A stretch of DNA of 64,000 nt from Sphingobium chungbukense (GTDB lineage: Bacteria > Pseudomonadota > Alphaproteobacteria > Sphingomonadales > Sphingomonadaceae): positions 62,001-126,000 of the forward strand of contig NZ_LBIC01000019.1 of the NCBI RefSeq assembly GCF_001005725.1, given 5' to 3'. The notes below the pieces were generated by a model that had not been told where the DNA came from, searched no databases, and saw only the letters and a program-made list of their open reading frames with translations. The number at the start of each line of letters is the position of its first letter. The stretch's first letter is position 1. A program made the translations under genes and the position numbers. This document shows, one piece after another, positions 1 through 8,663 of the stretch.

Positions 1-1
1 T

Positions 2-295
2 TATGAGGATTACCGCTGGGAAGCGCGGATCGTGGCGATCGAACCGATGACCCGCTTTGCCTATGAGTGGCCGGCAACCGGGGGTGACAAGGCATTGATG
101 GACAGCGGCGCGACGGTGCCGGAGTGGACGCTGGTGGAGTTCCTACTGGAGCCGCTGGGCAACGGCACGCGGCTCACGGTGACGGAGAGTGGATTCGACA
201 AGGTGCCCGAGCCCCGGCGTTCCAATGTCATGCGGTCCAATGACGGCGGCTGGACCGAGCAGGTGAAGAATATCCGCGACTATGTCGGGGATTGA
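2..295 (+). CDS. SRPBCC/AHSA1-family protein, C-terminal part (5' end outside window)
   Basis: The open frame enters from the left edge and ends at the TGA at 293-295, giving the last 97 or so residues of a protein. The segment reads like the C-terminal half of an AHSA1/START-like (SRPBCC) fold: alternating strands (WEARIVAIEPMTRFAYEW, then a GTRLTVTESGF strand) and a final amphipathic helix (GGWTEQVKNIRDYV) typical of these hydrophobic-ligand-binding barrels. The next gene, an ArsR-type regulator, starts inside its last codons (14-base overlap), so the two are translationally coupled. AHSA1 proteins are commonly paired with ArsR regulators. The ligand cannot be told from this fragment. Confidence 0.8.
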   Translation, partial: YEDYRWEARIVAIEPMTRFAYEWPATGGDKALMDSGATVPEWTLVEFLLEPLGNGTRLTVTESGFDKVPEPRRSNVMRSNDGGWTEQVKNIRDYVGD

Positions 296-611
296 GGGCT
301 CCCCCGCCCGCCTGTTCGCGGCATTGGGGGATGCGACGCGGTTGGGTTTGATCGGACGGCTTTCCGATGGATCGGAGCGGTCGATCGTCCAACTGGGCGA
401 GAATCTGCCGATCAGTCGGCAGGCGGTGGCCAAGCATCTCGACGTGCTGCTGGGCGCGGGGCTGGTGCGGCGGACCAGGAGCGGGCGGGAGGTGTTGTTC
501 ACCTTGCAGCCGGAGGTCTTGGTCGATGCCCGCAACTGGCTGGATCAGGTGAAGAGCCAGTGGGACGGGACTTTGGGCCGGTTCAGGGACTTTGTCGAGA
601 ACCAGCCCTAA
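282..611 (+). CDS. ArsR-family winged-helix transcriptional regulator
   Basis: 109 residues, the usual size of the ArsR/SmtB family. The N-terminal helix LFAALGDATRLGLIGRL matches the classic ArsR opening. The helix-turn-helix is around residues 35-60 (LPISRQAVAKHLDVLLGAGLV), followed by a winged strand (RRTRSGREVLFTL). No cysteine metal site is visible, so it fits the non-metal ArsR group usually found beside AHSA1/SRPBCC genes. The ATG at 282 lies within the end of the upstream gene, which implies coupled translation. It probably autoregulates the pair; the effector is unknown. Confidence 0.88.
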   Translation: MSGIEGSPARLFAALGDATRLGLIGRLSDGSERSIVQLGENLPISRQAVAKHLDVLLGAGLVRRTRSGREVLFTLQPEVLVDARNWLDQVKSQWDGTLGRFRDFVENQP

Positions 612-618
612 GCGGTTC

Positions 619-1032
619 TTATTGCTGCGGCGTGGAGGCGCGGGCGTCCTGGCCGTCGCCTTCCGGGGCAGCGATGATGTCGCGGGTCGTGGCGCCCTTA
701 TCCACGACTTCCGTGCCCGGATCGCCCGCCGATGAGCGGATGCCCGCTGCGGCGTTGACGCGGCCGGCGGCGTTCAGCGTGCCGGTTTCGGCGACGCTGC
801 GGGCGGCGGGGCCGCCGAACATGGCCTCCATCGCGGCCTTGCTCGAATCGACCTGGGCCGCCGCGGGGGTACCAGGCGCAGGCGGGACCAGCGCGAAGTC
901 GGGCGGGATCACCAGCGGAGCCTGACGCGAGACGGCGAACTCATCGGGGCGGGCGCGGTTGAACAGGCCGCCACCGCCGCCGCAGGCGGACAGCATCGAA
1001 ATCAGGCCAGCGGCGAGGATCAGTTTACGCAT
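619..1032 (-). CDS. Small lipoprotein, DUF3035-like
   Basis: 137 residues from the ATG at 1032. This start was preferred to an upstream one because it places a textbook lipoprotein signal at the N-terminus: MRKLILAAGLISMLSAC, with lipobox LSAC and a glycine-rich linker after the cysteine. The central part (RPDEFAVSRQAPLVIPPDF) resembles the conserved core of DUF3035, an alphaproteobacterial lipoprotein family; the rest is low-complexity Ala/Gly. The gene begins 4 bases after lspA, whose product would process its signal peptide. The mature protein is expected to be membrane-anchored in the periplasm. The function of the family is not known to me. Confidence 0.8.
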   Translation of the reverse strand: MRKLILAAGLISMLSACGGGGGLFNRARPDEFAVSRQAPLVIPPDFALVPPAPGTPAAAQVDSSKAAMEAMFGGPAARSVAETGTLNAAGRVNAAAGIRSSAGDPGTEVVDKGATTRDIIAAPEGDGQDARASTPQQ

Positions 1033-1036
1033 CAGT

Positions 1037-1549
1037 TCAGAGTCTCCGTCTTTTTGCGCCCTTCTCGCGCAGCAGAAGCGCTCGCGCAAGGAGGATCAGC
1101 ACGCCGAAAGTGATGGCCGCGTCAGCCAGGTTGAAAATCAGGAATGGCCGCCATTCGCCGAAATGCAGGTCGGCATAATCGACCACATAGCCCAGCCGCA
1201 CACGGTCGGCGATGTTGCCGATCGCGCCGCCAAGGACGAGGCCAAGTGCCGCGACGTCCTGCCGCGCCTTTTCGCGCCACATCCACACGCCCACGAAGCC
1301 GGCGATCAGCATGGTCATGCCGACCAGTATCCAGCGCATCATATTGGTGTCGGCGTGGAAGAAGCCCATGGAAACGCCGCGATTTTCCAGCCAGCGCAGG
1401 CGGAAGATCGGCAATATCTCGATGCCGTCGTCCATCCGGCTTTTCAGCGCCAGTGGATAGGTGACGGTATATTTGACGAGCTGATCGAACATGAGGGTGA
1501 CGATCGCGACGGTGAGCCCCAAGGGGCGATGGTTGATCGGGGTGGGCAT
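1037..1549 (-). CDS. lspA: Lipoprotein signal peptidase (signal peptidase II)
   Basis: 170 residues, normal length for LspA. This inner-membrane aspartyl protease cuts prolipoproteins just before the lipidated cysteine. Four hydrophobic segments are visible (about residues 10-28, 72-90, 98-113 and 137-157). The conserved motifs are present: GNIADRVRLGYVVDY with the predicted catalytic Asp124, and FNLADAAI with Asp143. It follows ileS in the same direction, an arrangement common in proteobacteria. The 127-base gap between them holds a palindromic repeat. A lipoprotein gene follows immediately. Confidence 0.96.
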   Translation of the reverse strand: MPTPINHRPLGLTVAIVTLMFDQLVKYTVTYPLALKSRMDDGIEILPIFRLRWLENRGVSMGFFHADTNMMRWILVGMTMLIAGFVGVWMWREKARQDVAALGLVLGGAIGNIADRVRLGYVVDYADLHFGEWRPFLIFNLADAAITFGVLILLARALLLREKGAKRRRL

Positions 1550-1586
1550 GGGCTTCAGATCGTCGCCTTAGTGATAGAAACCCATC

Positions 1587-1652
1587 GTGCTCCTGCGAAG
1601 GCAGGAGCCCAGATCAGGCCTTGGGACTGGGCTCCTGCCTTCGCAGGAGCAC
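1587..1652. repeat. REP-like paired palindrome (family A), copy 1
   Basis: Two perfectly complementary 26-base arms (1587-1612 and 1627-1652) are separated by 14 bases. Each arm contains its own small hairpin, TCCTGC-GAAG-GCAGGA. The unit lies between ileS and lspA inside the operon. A related unit occurs at 51431-51515. The architecture is that of bacterial REP/BIME repeats. As RNA it would form a strong stem, so it may attenuate or stabilise the transcript. Confidence 0.85.
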
Positions 1653-1676
1653 CTACCTCTTGGCAAGCGCTTCCTG

Positions 1677-4652
1677 TCACGCAGTTAGCACCTCATCGCA
1701 GCGATTGCAGAGCGTGCCGTCTTCTTCCACCTCTGGCAGCAGACGCCAGCAGCGGCCGCATTTGTGCTTTTCGGACGGTGCAACGCTGATACGCCTGATG
1801 CCTTCAAAATTATCGTCGGTGAAGCCGGAAATGGAGGCCGAGGCAGTGATACAGATTTCAGCGAAATCGACTGCGCTGGATGCAAATCGCTCAACCGCTT
1901 CCGGATCTTTCAAGTCTACTGCCACTTCGGCTTCGAGACTGGATCTTATCGTCTTGTCGCGACGATAAGGTTCGATGGCATCAGTCACATAGCCACGCAA
2001 GAGGCGAAGCTCTTCCCACTTTTCCGCAAGCGTTTCATCGAACCAAGCGGCGTCGACCTCCGGCCATTCCAGGAAATGCACGCTTTCTTCAGGGTTTGGA
2101 TAACGGCTTTGCCACACTTCCTCAGCGGTGAAGGGGATGATCGGCGCGGCGTAGCGGACCAGCGCGTGGAACAGCGTGTCCAACACTGTGCGATAGGCCC
2201 GGCGCTTGGGGTCCGACTTCGCGTCGCAATAGAGGCAGTCCTTGCGAATGTCGAAGAAGAAGGCCGACAGGTCGCTATTGGCGAAGTCCATCAGTGCGCG
2301 GGTGTAGCGGCTGAATTCGAGCCAGTTTTCGCTGCCTGCCGCCTTGTCGACCACGGACTTGAGGTCGGTGTCCAGTTTCGCCAGCAGATGGAGCATGTAG
2401 CGCTCCAGTTCCGGCATTTCGGCTACTGGCAGTTTTTCCTCTTCGGAGAAATCGGAAAGAGCGCCGAGCAAGTAACGGAAAGTGTTACGGAGTTTGCGAT
2501 AGGCGTCGGAGGAACCGGCCAGCACTTCCTTGCCGATGCGGACGTCGTCGAAATAGTCGGTGCTGGCGACCCAGACGCGCAATATGTCGGAGCCGCTTTC
2601 GGCGATGACCTTGAGCGGGTCGACCACATTGCCGAGGCTCTTCGACATTTTCCGGCCCTGCCCGTCCAGCGCGAAGCCGTGGGTGAGGACGGCGTCATAG
2701 GGCGCGCGGCCGCGGGTGCCGCTGCTTTCCAGCAGCGAGGACTGGAACCAGCCGCGATGCTGGTCGGAGCCTTCGAGATAGAGGTCGGCGCGGACGCCTT
2801 CGCCATAGCGGCCCTCGACCACGAAGCTGTGGGTGGAGCCGCTGTCGAACCAGACGTCGAGAATGTCGTTCACGACCTCATAGTCGTTGAGGTCGTAATG
2901 GGGGCCGAGAAGGGCTTGGTGGTCGGCGCCGAACCATGCGTCGGCGCCAGCGCCCTTGAACGCTTCGATGATGCGGGCGTTGACTGATTTATCAACCAGA
3001 TATTCGCCGGTCTTGCGATGGACATAGAGGGCGATGGGGACGCCCCAGGCGCGCTGGCGGCTGATCACCCAGTCGGGGCGGCCCTCCACCATCGAGCGGA
3101 TGCGGTTGATCGAGCGTTCGGGGACCCATCTTGTGTGTTCGATGGAGTTGAGGGCGAGGTCGCGCAGGGTGGCGCCGTTGTCGCCCTCACCCTTCCCACT
3201 CGCTGGCGCGAGCGGGCCCCTTCCCTCTCCCGCAGGAGAGGGATTCTGGTCCATGGGGATGAACCATTGGGGGGTGCAGCGGAAGATGATCTTTGCTTTC
3301 GAGCGCCAGCTATGCGGGTAGCTGTGCTTGAAGTCGTCGGAGGCCGCCAGCAGCCCGCCCGCCTGCGCCAAGTCGGTGCAGATCGGGCCGTCCTTGCCGA
3401 CGAATTTGGGGTTGATGACCGATCCCTGACCACCGAGCCAGAGCCAGTCCTCGCGATATTTGCCGTCATTCTCGACCGCGAAGACCGGGTTGATGCCGTT
3501 CGCCTTGCAGAGCGCGAAGTCGTCCTCGCCATGGTCGGGCGCCATGTGGACGAGACCGGTGCCCGCGTCGGTGGTGACGAAATCGCCTGCGAGCAGCGGG
3601 CGGGGCTTGGCGAAGAAGCCGCCGAGATGGTGCATTGGGTGGCGGGCGATGGCTCCGGCTAGGTCGGAGCCTTTGCCGCTCCAAAGTGGTTTCGCGAACT
3701 GGTCATCATCAGACGAAAACGCCGAACGCCCCCGAAACTCATCGAACAGTTTGGCCGCTACAAGGACAACCCCTTCCCAATGGGTTTCCAATTGGTCGCC
3801 CGAAGTAACTGTGCCGACCCCTTCTTTGCGAATGAACTGCCGACCACGGATCGCTACATACTCAACCTCCGGCCCATAGGCCAAAGCCTGATTGACCGGG
3901 ATCGTCCAGGGCGTGGTCGTCCAGATCACCGCATGGGCGCCGACCAGTTCCGGCGCGTTGGGTGCTTCGACAATCTCGAACGCCACGTCGATCTGGGTCG
4001 AGACGATGTCCTCATATTCGACCTCCGCCTCGGCCAGCGCGGTCTTTTCGACAGGCGACCACATGACGGGCTTGGCGCCGCGATAGAGCTGGCCGCTTTC
4101 CGCGAATTTCAACAGTTCGCCGACGATGGTGGCTTCGGCGTCGAACTTCATGGTGAGATAGGGGTCGTCCCAATCGCCCATGATGCCAAGGCGCTTGAAC
4201 TGGTCCTTCTGCACGCCGACCCATTTGTCCGCATAGGCGCGGCATTCGGCGCGGAATTCCTGCGCGGGAACCTCGTCCTTATTCTGCTTCTTCTTGCGAT
4301 ATTCTTCTTCGATCTTCCATTCGATGGGCAAGCCGTGGCAGTCCCAGCCGGGCACATAGGGCGCGTCCTTGCCGAGCAAAGACTGGCTGCGGACGATGAT
4401 GTCCTTGAGCACCTTGTTCATCGCATGGCCCATATGGATGTCGCCATTGGCATAGGGCGGGCCGTCGTGGAGGATGAAGCGTGTCCGGCCCTTCCGCCGC
4501 TCGCGCAGCTTGCCGTAGAGGTCCATTTCCTCCCATTGGCCAAGGATCGCCGGCTCCTTCTGCGCGAGGCCCGCCTTCATCGGGAAGTCGGTGACGGGCA
4601 GGAAAACGGTGCTCTTGTAATCTTTGGTTTCTTGGCTGGGCTGGTCGGTCAT
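1677..4652 (-). CDS. ileS: Isoleucyl-tRNA synthetase
   Basis: 991 residues from the ATG at 4652; an upstream in-frame start would run into ribF. Class I synthetase that charges tRNA-Ile in the cytoplasm. The HIGH motif appears as HMGH at residues 73-76 and the KMSKS loop near residue 668. The C-terminal zinc site is CGRCW...CNRC. Editing (CP1) and anticodon domains fill the usual places. Oddity: around residues 467-490 the motif PQWFIPMDQ is followed by an extra stretch of about 22 residues (starting NPSPAGEGRG) with no counterpart in the family as I know it. It is encoded by a palindromic repeat inserted in frame (separate entry). The gene lies in the purE-to-lspA operon, 34 bases after ribF. 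Confidence 0.97.
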   Translation of the reverse strand: MTDQPSQETKDYKSTVFLPVTDFPMKAGLAQKEPAILGQWEEMDLYGKLRERRKGRTRFILHDGPPYANGDIHMGHAMNKVLKDIIVRSQSLLGKDAPYVPGWDCHGLPIEWKIEEEYRKKKQNKDEVPAQEFRAECRAYADKWVGVQKDQFKRLGIMGDWDDPYLTMKFDAEATIVGELLKFAESGQLYRGAKPVMWSPVEKTALAEAEVEYEDIVSTQIDVAFEIVEAPNAPELVGAHAVIWTTTPWTIPVNQALAYGPEVEYVAIRGRQFIRKEGVGTVTSGDQLETHWEGVVLVAAKLFDEFRGRSAFSSDDDQFAKPLWSGKGSDLAGAIARHPMHHLGGFFAKPRPLLAGDFVTTDAGTGLVHMAPDHGEDDFALCKANGINPVFAVENDGKYREDWLWLGGQGSVINPKFVGKDGPICTDLAQAGGLLAASDDFKHSYPHSWRSKAKIIFRCTPQWFIPMDQNPSPAGEGRGPLAPASGKGEGDNGATLRDLALNSIEHTRWVPERSINRIRSMVEGRPDWVISRQRAWGVPIALYVHRKTGEYLVDKSVNARIIEAFKGAGADAWFGADHQALLGPHYDLNDYEVVNDILDVWFDSGSTHSFVVEGRYGEGVRADLYLEGSDQHRGWFQSSLLESSGTRGRAPYDAVLTHGFALDGQGRKMSKSLGNVVDPLKVIAESGSDILRVWVASTDYFDDVRIGKEVLAGSSDAYRKLRNTFRYLLGALSDFSEEEKLPVAEMPELERYMLHLLAKLDTDLKSVVDKAAGSENWLEFSRYTRALMDFANSDLSAFFFDIRKDCLYCDAKSDPKRRAYRTVLDTLFHALVRYAAPIIPFTAEEVWQSRYPNPEESVHFLEWPEVDAAWFDETLAEKWEELRLLRGYVTDAIEPYRRDKTIRSSLEAEVAVDLKDPEAVERFASSAVDFAEICITASASISGFTDDNFEGIRRISVAPSEKHKCGRCWRLLPEVEEDGTLCNRCDEVLTA
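3184..3246. repeat. Palindromic repeat inserted in frame within ileS
   Basis: Two adjacent hairpins sit inside the ileS reading frame. One is CCCTCTCC-CGCA-GGAGAGGG at 3223-3242. The other has arms 3195-3203 and 3208-3216 (CCCACTCGC against GCGAGCGGG, one mismatch) around a TGGC loop. The block replaces what should be a short loop between the PQWF motif and the conserved GATLRDLAL helix, and it keeps the frame open. It looks like a mobile GC-rich intergenic repeat that has landed in a gene without destroying it. The exact borders are estimates. Confidence 0.75.
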
Positions 4653-4686
4653 CGGGGTCCGCGCGTTTTGATCTGATCGCGCGGCA

Positions 4687-5628
4687 TTAGGCGAGGTGGG
4701 GCATTCCCGCAAGGATTTGCCGCGCATCCTCGCAGTCCTTCGCAATCGCCGCCATCAGCGCATCGAGGCCGTCGAATTTTGCTTCGGGGCGGAGGAAGTG
4801 GATGAGTTGGACCTCTATCACCTGATCGTAGAGGCTTTCGGCGAAATCGAAGAAATGCGGCTCCAGCAATTCCTTGGGCGGATCGAAGCTGGGGCGGATG
4901 CCCAGATTGGCGGCGCCGTCGAGGATGCGGCCGTCGGGAAGCAAGCCGCGCACGGCGTAGATGCCATAGGCCGGGCGCAGATAATGGCCCATGTCGACAT
5001 TGGCGGTCGGGAAGCCGATGGTGCGGCCGAGCTTGTCGCCATGCTGGACCATGCCTTCGATGGTGTACGGGCGGGTCAGCAGGCGGGTGGCGGTGGCGCA
5101 GTCGCCGGACTTGAGCGCCTGCCGGATGCGGGTGGAGGAGATGACCTCTCCGCCCTCCCCCGTGACCGGGGCCACGGCCTCGGCAATGAGACCCATGGAG
5201 GCGCCCAGTTCCGCGAGGCTTTGGATGGAACCCGCGCGGTCCTTGCCGAACGTGAAATCCTGACCCGTGACGACTCCGGCGACGCCCCAATCCTGGGCCA
5301 GCATGCGAACGAAGGAGAGCGGGTCGAGCGCGGCCAGTTCACGGGTGAAGTCGAACAGCAGCATCGCGTCGGCGCCCGCCCTGGCGAACAGGCGTTCGCG
5401 CTGGTCGAGCGTGGTCAGGCGAAACCAGGGCGTGTCCGGGCGGAACAGGCGCATCGGATGCGGGTCGAAGGTGGCGATGATCGCGGGGCGCCCCTCGGCC
5501 CGGGCGCGTTCTATCGCGCGGCGGGCGACGGCCTGATGCCCGGCGTGAAATCCGTCGAAATTCCCCAGCGCCATGATGCTGCCGCGCAGATGGGCAGGCA
5601 TCGCGTCACTGCTGTGCAGCCGCTCCAT
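4687..5628 (-). CDS. ribF: Bifunctional riboflavin kinase / FAD synthetase
   Basis: 313 residues from the ATG at 5628, which lies 8 bases after folA; a start 36 bases upstream would overlap folA. Makes FMN from riboflavin and ATP, then FAD from FMN and ATP. The N-terminal nucleotidyltransferase domain shows LGNFDGFHAGHQ with the HxGH signature and a later FSSTRIRQAL-like segment (SSTRIRQALKSGD). The C-terminal riboflavin kinase domain has the GxTxGFPTAN motif (GRTIGFPTANVDM). The position just before ileS is the classic ribF-ileS-lspA arrangement. Confidence 0.95.
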   Translation of the reverse strand: MERLHSSDAMPAHLRGSIMALGNFDGFHAGHQAVARRAIERARAEGRPAIIATFDPHPMRLFRPDTPWFRLTTLDQRERLFARAGADAMLLFDFTRELAALDPLSFVRMLAQDWGVAGVVTGQDFTFGKDRAGSIQSLAELGASMGLIAEAVAPVTGEGGEVISSTRIRQALKSGDCATATRLLTRPYTIEGMVQHGDKLGRTIGFPTANVDMGHYLRPAYGIYAVRGLLPDGRILDGAANLGIRPSFDPPKELLEPHFFDFAESLYDQVIEVQLIHFLRPEAKFDGLDALMAAIAKDCEDARQILAGMPHLA

Positions 5629-5636
5629 GAGGCGCG

Positions 5637-6161
5637 CTATAGGGGCGCGTCCGGCCGCTGGCAATGCGCGGCGGTACGACGGAAAGTGACGAAGCTGTAG
5701 GCGAGGCGGCCATTTTCCGCCGGATGATCCTCGCGGGCGATTTCCTGCCAGTCCGCGGGATCGGGATAGGGAATGTGGGTGTCGCCTTCCGCGTCGATGT
5801 GGACTTCGGTGAGTTCTATGCGATGAGCGAGCGGCTGGAAGAGACGGTAGATTTCAGCGCCGCCGATGACCGCGATCGTGGCGGCACCGGCCTGAGCCAT
5901 GGCGTCCTGCGGGCTGCCGGCGGTTTCGGCACCCTCCCCTGTCCAACTCGCGTCGCGGGTCAGGACGATGTGGCGGCGGCCGGGCAGCAGGCCGGGCAGG
6001 CTGTCGAAGGTCTTGCGGCCCATGATCATCGGATGCCCCAGGGTCAGCGCCTTGAAATGCTTGAGGTCGGCGGGCAGACGCCAGGGCAGGTCGCCATCCC
6101 TGCCGATCACGCCATTATCGGCGCGGGCGAGGATGAGCATGATTTCGGGGGGTTCGTTCAC
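5637..6161 (-). CDS. folA: Dihydrofolate reductase
   Basis: 174 residues. Reduces dihydrofolate to tetrahydrofolate with NADPH. Seen: the N-terminal ILARADNGVIGRDGDLPW segment with the Trp of the Met20-type loop, LPADLKHFKALTLGHPMIMGRKTFDSL, the nucleotide-binding GRRHIVLTR and the IGGAEIY motif. The start at 6161 overlaps the end of purK by four bases (ATGA), so the genes are coupled. Most alphaproteobacteria pair folA with thyA; here it sits between purK and ribF. Confidence 0.96.
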   Translation of the reverse strand: MNEPPEIMLILARADNGVIGRDGDLPWRLPADLKHFKALTLGHPMIMGRKTFDSLPGLLPGRRHIVLTRDASWTGEGAETAGSPQDAMAQAGAATIAVIGGAEIYRLFQPLAHRIELTEVHIDAEGDTHIPYPDPADWQEIAREDHPAENGRLAYSFVTFRRTAAHCQRPDAPL

Positions 6162-7228
6162 AGCGTCAGGCGCGTGACGTGGCCCATCTTGCGTCCGGGG
6201 CGGGCTTCATGCTTGCCGTAGAGGTGCAGGTGGTTCGCCGGATCGGACAAGATCCGCTGCCAGTCATTGGCCTGTTCGCCGATGAGGTTGTGCATTTCCA
6301 CCTTCGCGGCGGCGAGGCGGGTGTCGCCCAGCGGCAGGCCGCAAATGGCGCGGACATGGTTTTCGAACTGGCTGGTGAGCGCGCCTTCGATGGTCCAGTG
6401 GCCGCTATTGTGGACGCGCGGGGCCATTTCGTTGAAGACCGGACCGTCGGCGCTGGCGAAGAATTCAAGCGTCAGGACACCGACATAGTCGAGGGCGTCG
6501 GCCACCTTCGACGCGAGGGCGCGGGCTTCGGGAAGCTGGCCTTCGATGAGGGGGCCTGCGGGGACGGTCGAGGTGTCGAGAATGCCGTCCGTGTGGACGT
6601 TCGCCGCGCTGTCCCAGAAGCGGATTTCGCCATGGGCGCCGCGCACGAGGATGACGGAGAACTCCTGCGCGAAGGTGACGAAACCTTCGAGGATGGCGCT
6701 CTGGCGGCCGATGGCGTTCCACGCGCCGACCGCGTCGCCGGGGTCGGACAGGCGCGCCTGCCCCTTGCCGTCATAGCCCATGCGGTTGGTCTTGAGGATC
6801 GCCTTGCTGCCGATCTGATCGAGCGCTTCCTCAAGATCGTCGAGGCTTTCGACCGGGGCGAAGGGGGCGGTCAGGCCGCCAAGGTCGCAGACGAAGCGCT
6901 TTTCCGCGAGGCGGTCCTGCGCAATGCGCAGCGCCTGCGCGCCGGGGCGGACGAGGCCGTGGGTGGCGAGGACTTCGACCGCCGAGGGGTCGATATTCTC
7001 GAACTCATAGGTGACCACATCGACGCTGTCCGCGAAGGCCGCGAGGGCGTCGGCGTCTTCATAGGCGCCCTGCGTCCAGCGCGGGGAGACGTCGGCGGCG
7101 GGACCGCTCGTTTCCGGGGCGTAGATATGCGTGCGATAGCCAAGCTGCGCGGCGGCGATCGCGATCATGCGGCCCAATTGGCCGCCGCCGAGTATACCGA
7201 TGGTGGAGCCGGGCGGGATGATGGTCAT
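6158..7228 (-). CDS. purK: 5-(carboxyamino)imidazole ribonucleotide synthase
   Basis: 356 residues from the ATG at 7228, one base after the purE stop. ATP-grasp enzyme of purine synthesis that carboxylates AIR to N5-CAIR. The N-terminus has the phosphate-binding GILGGGQLGRM. The middle shows KTNRMGYDGKGQ, and the metal/ATP-binding end contains the FNEMAPRVHNSGHWT signature of PurK. Its product is the substrate of the adjacent PurE. A long upstream extension in the same frame overlaps purE and was rejected. Confidence 0.96.
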   Translation of the reverse strand: MTIIPPGSTIGILGGGQLGRMIAIAAAQLGYRTHIYAPETSGPAADVSPRWTQGAYEDADALAAFADSVDVVTYEFENIDPSAVEVLATHGLVRPGAQALRIAQDRLAEKRFVCDLGGLTAPFAPVESLDDLEEALDQIGSKAILKTNRMGYDGKGQARLSDPGDAVGAWNAIGRQSAILEGFVTFAQEFSVILVRGAHGEIRFWDSAANVHTDGILDTSTVPAGPLIEGQLPEARALASKVADALDYVGVLTLEFFASADGPVFNEMAPRVHNSGHWTIEGALTSQFENHVRAICGLPLGDTRLAAAKVEMHNLIGEQANDWQRILSDPANHLHLYGKHEARPGRKMGHVTRLTL

Positions 7229-7229
7229 C

Positions 7230-7724
<495 letters not shown>

Positions 7725-7761
7725 TTCGCTTCGCACTTTCCCTGATCATGCGGAAAGCAAA

Positions 7762-7790
7762 GCCCCTTAGCGGGAGGACCGCCAAGGGGC
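7762..7790 (-). terminator. Intrinsic terminator after gpmA
   Basis: GCCCCTT-A-GCGG pairs with CCGC-C-AAGGGGC around a GAGGA loop (12-base stem, one mismatch). Read on the minus strand it is followed by TTTGCTTTCC. It lies between the 3' end of gpmA and the start of purE, so it should end gpmA transcripts and insulate the pur operon. Confidence 0.65.
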
Positions 7791-7821
7791 AATGCGGGAT
7801 TTGCCCGCAGGGCGTACCCTG

Positions 7822-8508
7822 TCAGCGTTCGGACAGATAGTAGCGGTCCTTGGCGGTCAGATCGTCGTTCAATTCATAGACGATCGGCTGGCCGGTCGGG
7901 ATTTCCAGTTCGGTGATCTCGTCGTCGGGGATGTTGGACAGATGCTTCACCAGCGCGCGGAGCGAATTGCCATGGGCGGAGATGACGACGCGCTTGCCGG
8001 CCTTGAGATCGGGAGCGATGCGCTCTTCCCAATAGGGCAGCACACGAGCGATCGTGTCCTTCAAGGATTCCGTCGAGGGGATCGGGATGCCGGCATAGCG
8101 GCGGTCCTTCGATAGGTCGAACTCGCTGCCCGCCTCCAGCGGCGGCGGGGGCGTGTCGAAGCTGCGGCGCCAGATCTTCACCTGATCGTCGCCATGCTTG
8201 GCCGCCGTCTCCGCCTTGTTGAGACCGGTGAGACCGCCATAATGGCGCTCATTGAGGCGCCAGTCCTTTTCGACCGGGAGCCACAGGCGGCCCATTTCCT
8301 CCAACACGAGGTTCAGCGTCTTGATCGCGCGGGTCTGGACCGAAGTGTAGCACTGGTCGAAATCCAGCCCTTTCTCCGCCATCAGCTTGCCCGCCGCACG
8401 GGCTTCCTCCGCGCCCTTTTCGGTCACGTCGACATCCCACCAGCCGGTGAAGCGGTTTTCGAGGTTCCAGGCCGACTGGCCGTGGCGGATAAGGACGAGC
8501 GTGGGCAT
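7822..8508 (-). CDS. gpmA: 2,3-bisphosphoglycerate-dependent phosphoglycerate mutase
   Basis: 228 residues from the ATG at 8508, which puts the catalytic motif at the very N-terminus as usual (MPTLVLIRHGQSAWN, phospho-His9). Interconverts 3- and 2-phosphoglycerate in glycolysis. Other signatures: FTGWWDVDVTEKG, the LNERHYGGLTGLNK block with the catalytic Glu, and VVISAHGNSLRALVKHL with the second His. GGAG lies about ten bases upstream of the start. It is divergent from sppA, with a palindromic stretch between them. Confidence 0.96.
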   Translation of the reverse strand: MPTLVLIRHGQSAWNLENRFTGWWDVDVTEKGAEEARAAGKLMAEKGLDFDQCYTSVQTRAIKTLNLVLEEMGRLWLPVEKDWRLNERHYGGLTGLNKAETAAKHGDDQVKIWRRSFDTPPPPLEAGSEFDLSKDRRYAGIPIPSTESLKDTIARVLPYWEERIAPDLKAGKRVVISAHGNSLRALVKHLSNIPDDEITELEIPTGQPIVYELNDDLTAKDRYYLSER

Positions 8509-8554
8509 GAGGCGTGTCTCCTGCACGAAAAGCCATGAGTTGCGGCCTCCCATA

Positions 8555-8584
8555 GCGCCGGATTCATCCGGCGCAAGCTTGCGC
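8555..8584. repeat. Twin palindromes in the gpmA-sppA divergent region
   Basis: Two overlapping palindromes: GCGCCGGAT-TC-ATCCGGCGC (8555-8574) and GCGCAAGCTTGCGC (8571-8584), sharing GCGC. They sit between divergent genes, where an operator could act on both, but a simple GC-rich repeat is equally possible. No promoter boxes could be assigned with confidence. Confidence 0.4.
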
Positions 8585-8663
8585 GGTCCCCGCCCGCCCC
8601 CACATTGCAGTCGGTCCGTCGATGGGATAGCCCATTCAGGCATTGTAGGAAGGAACCGGCGAC

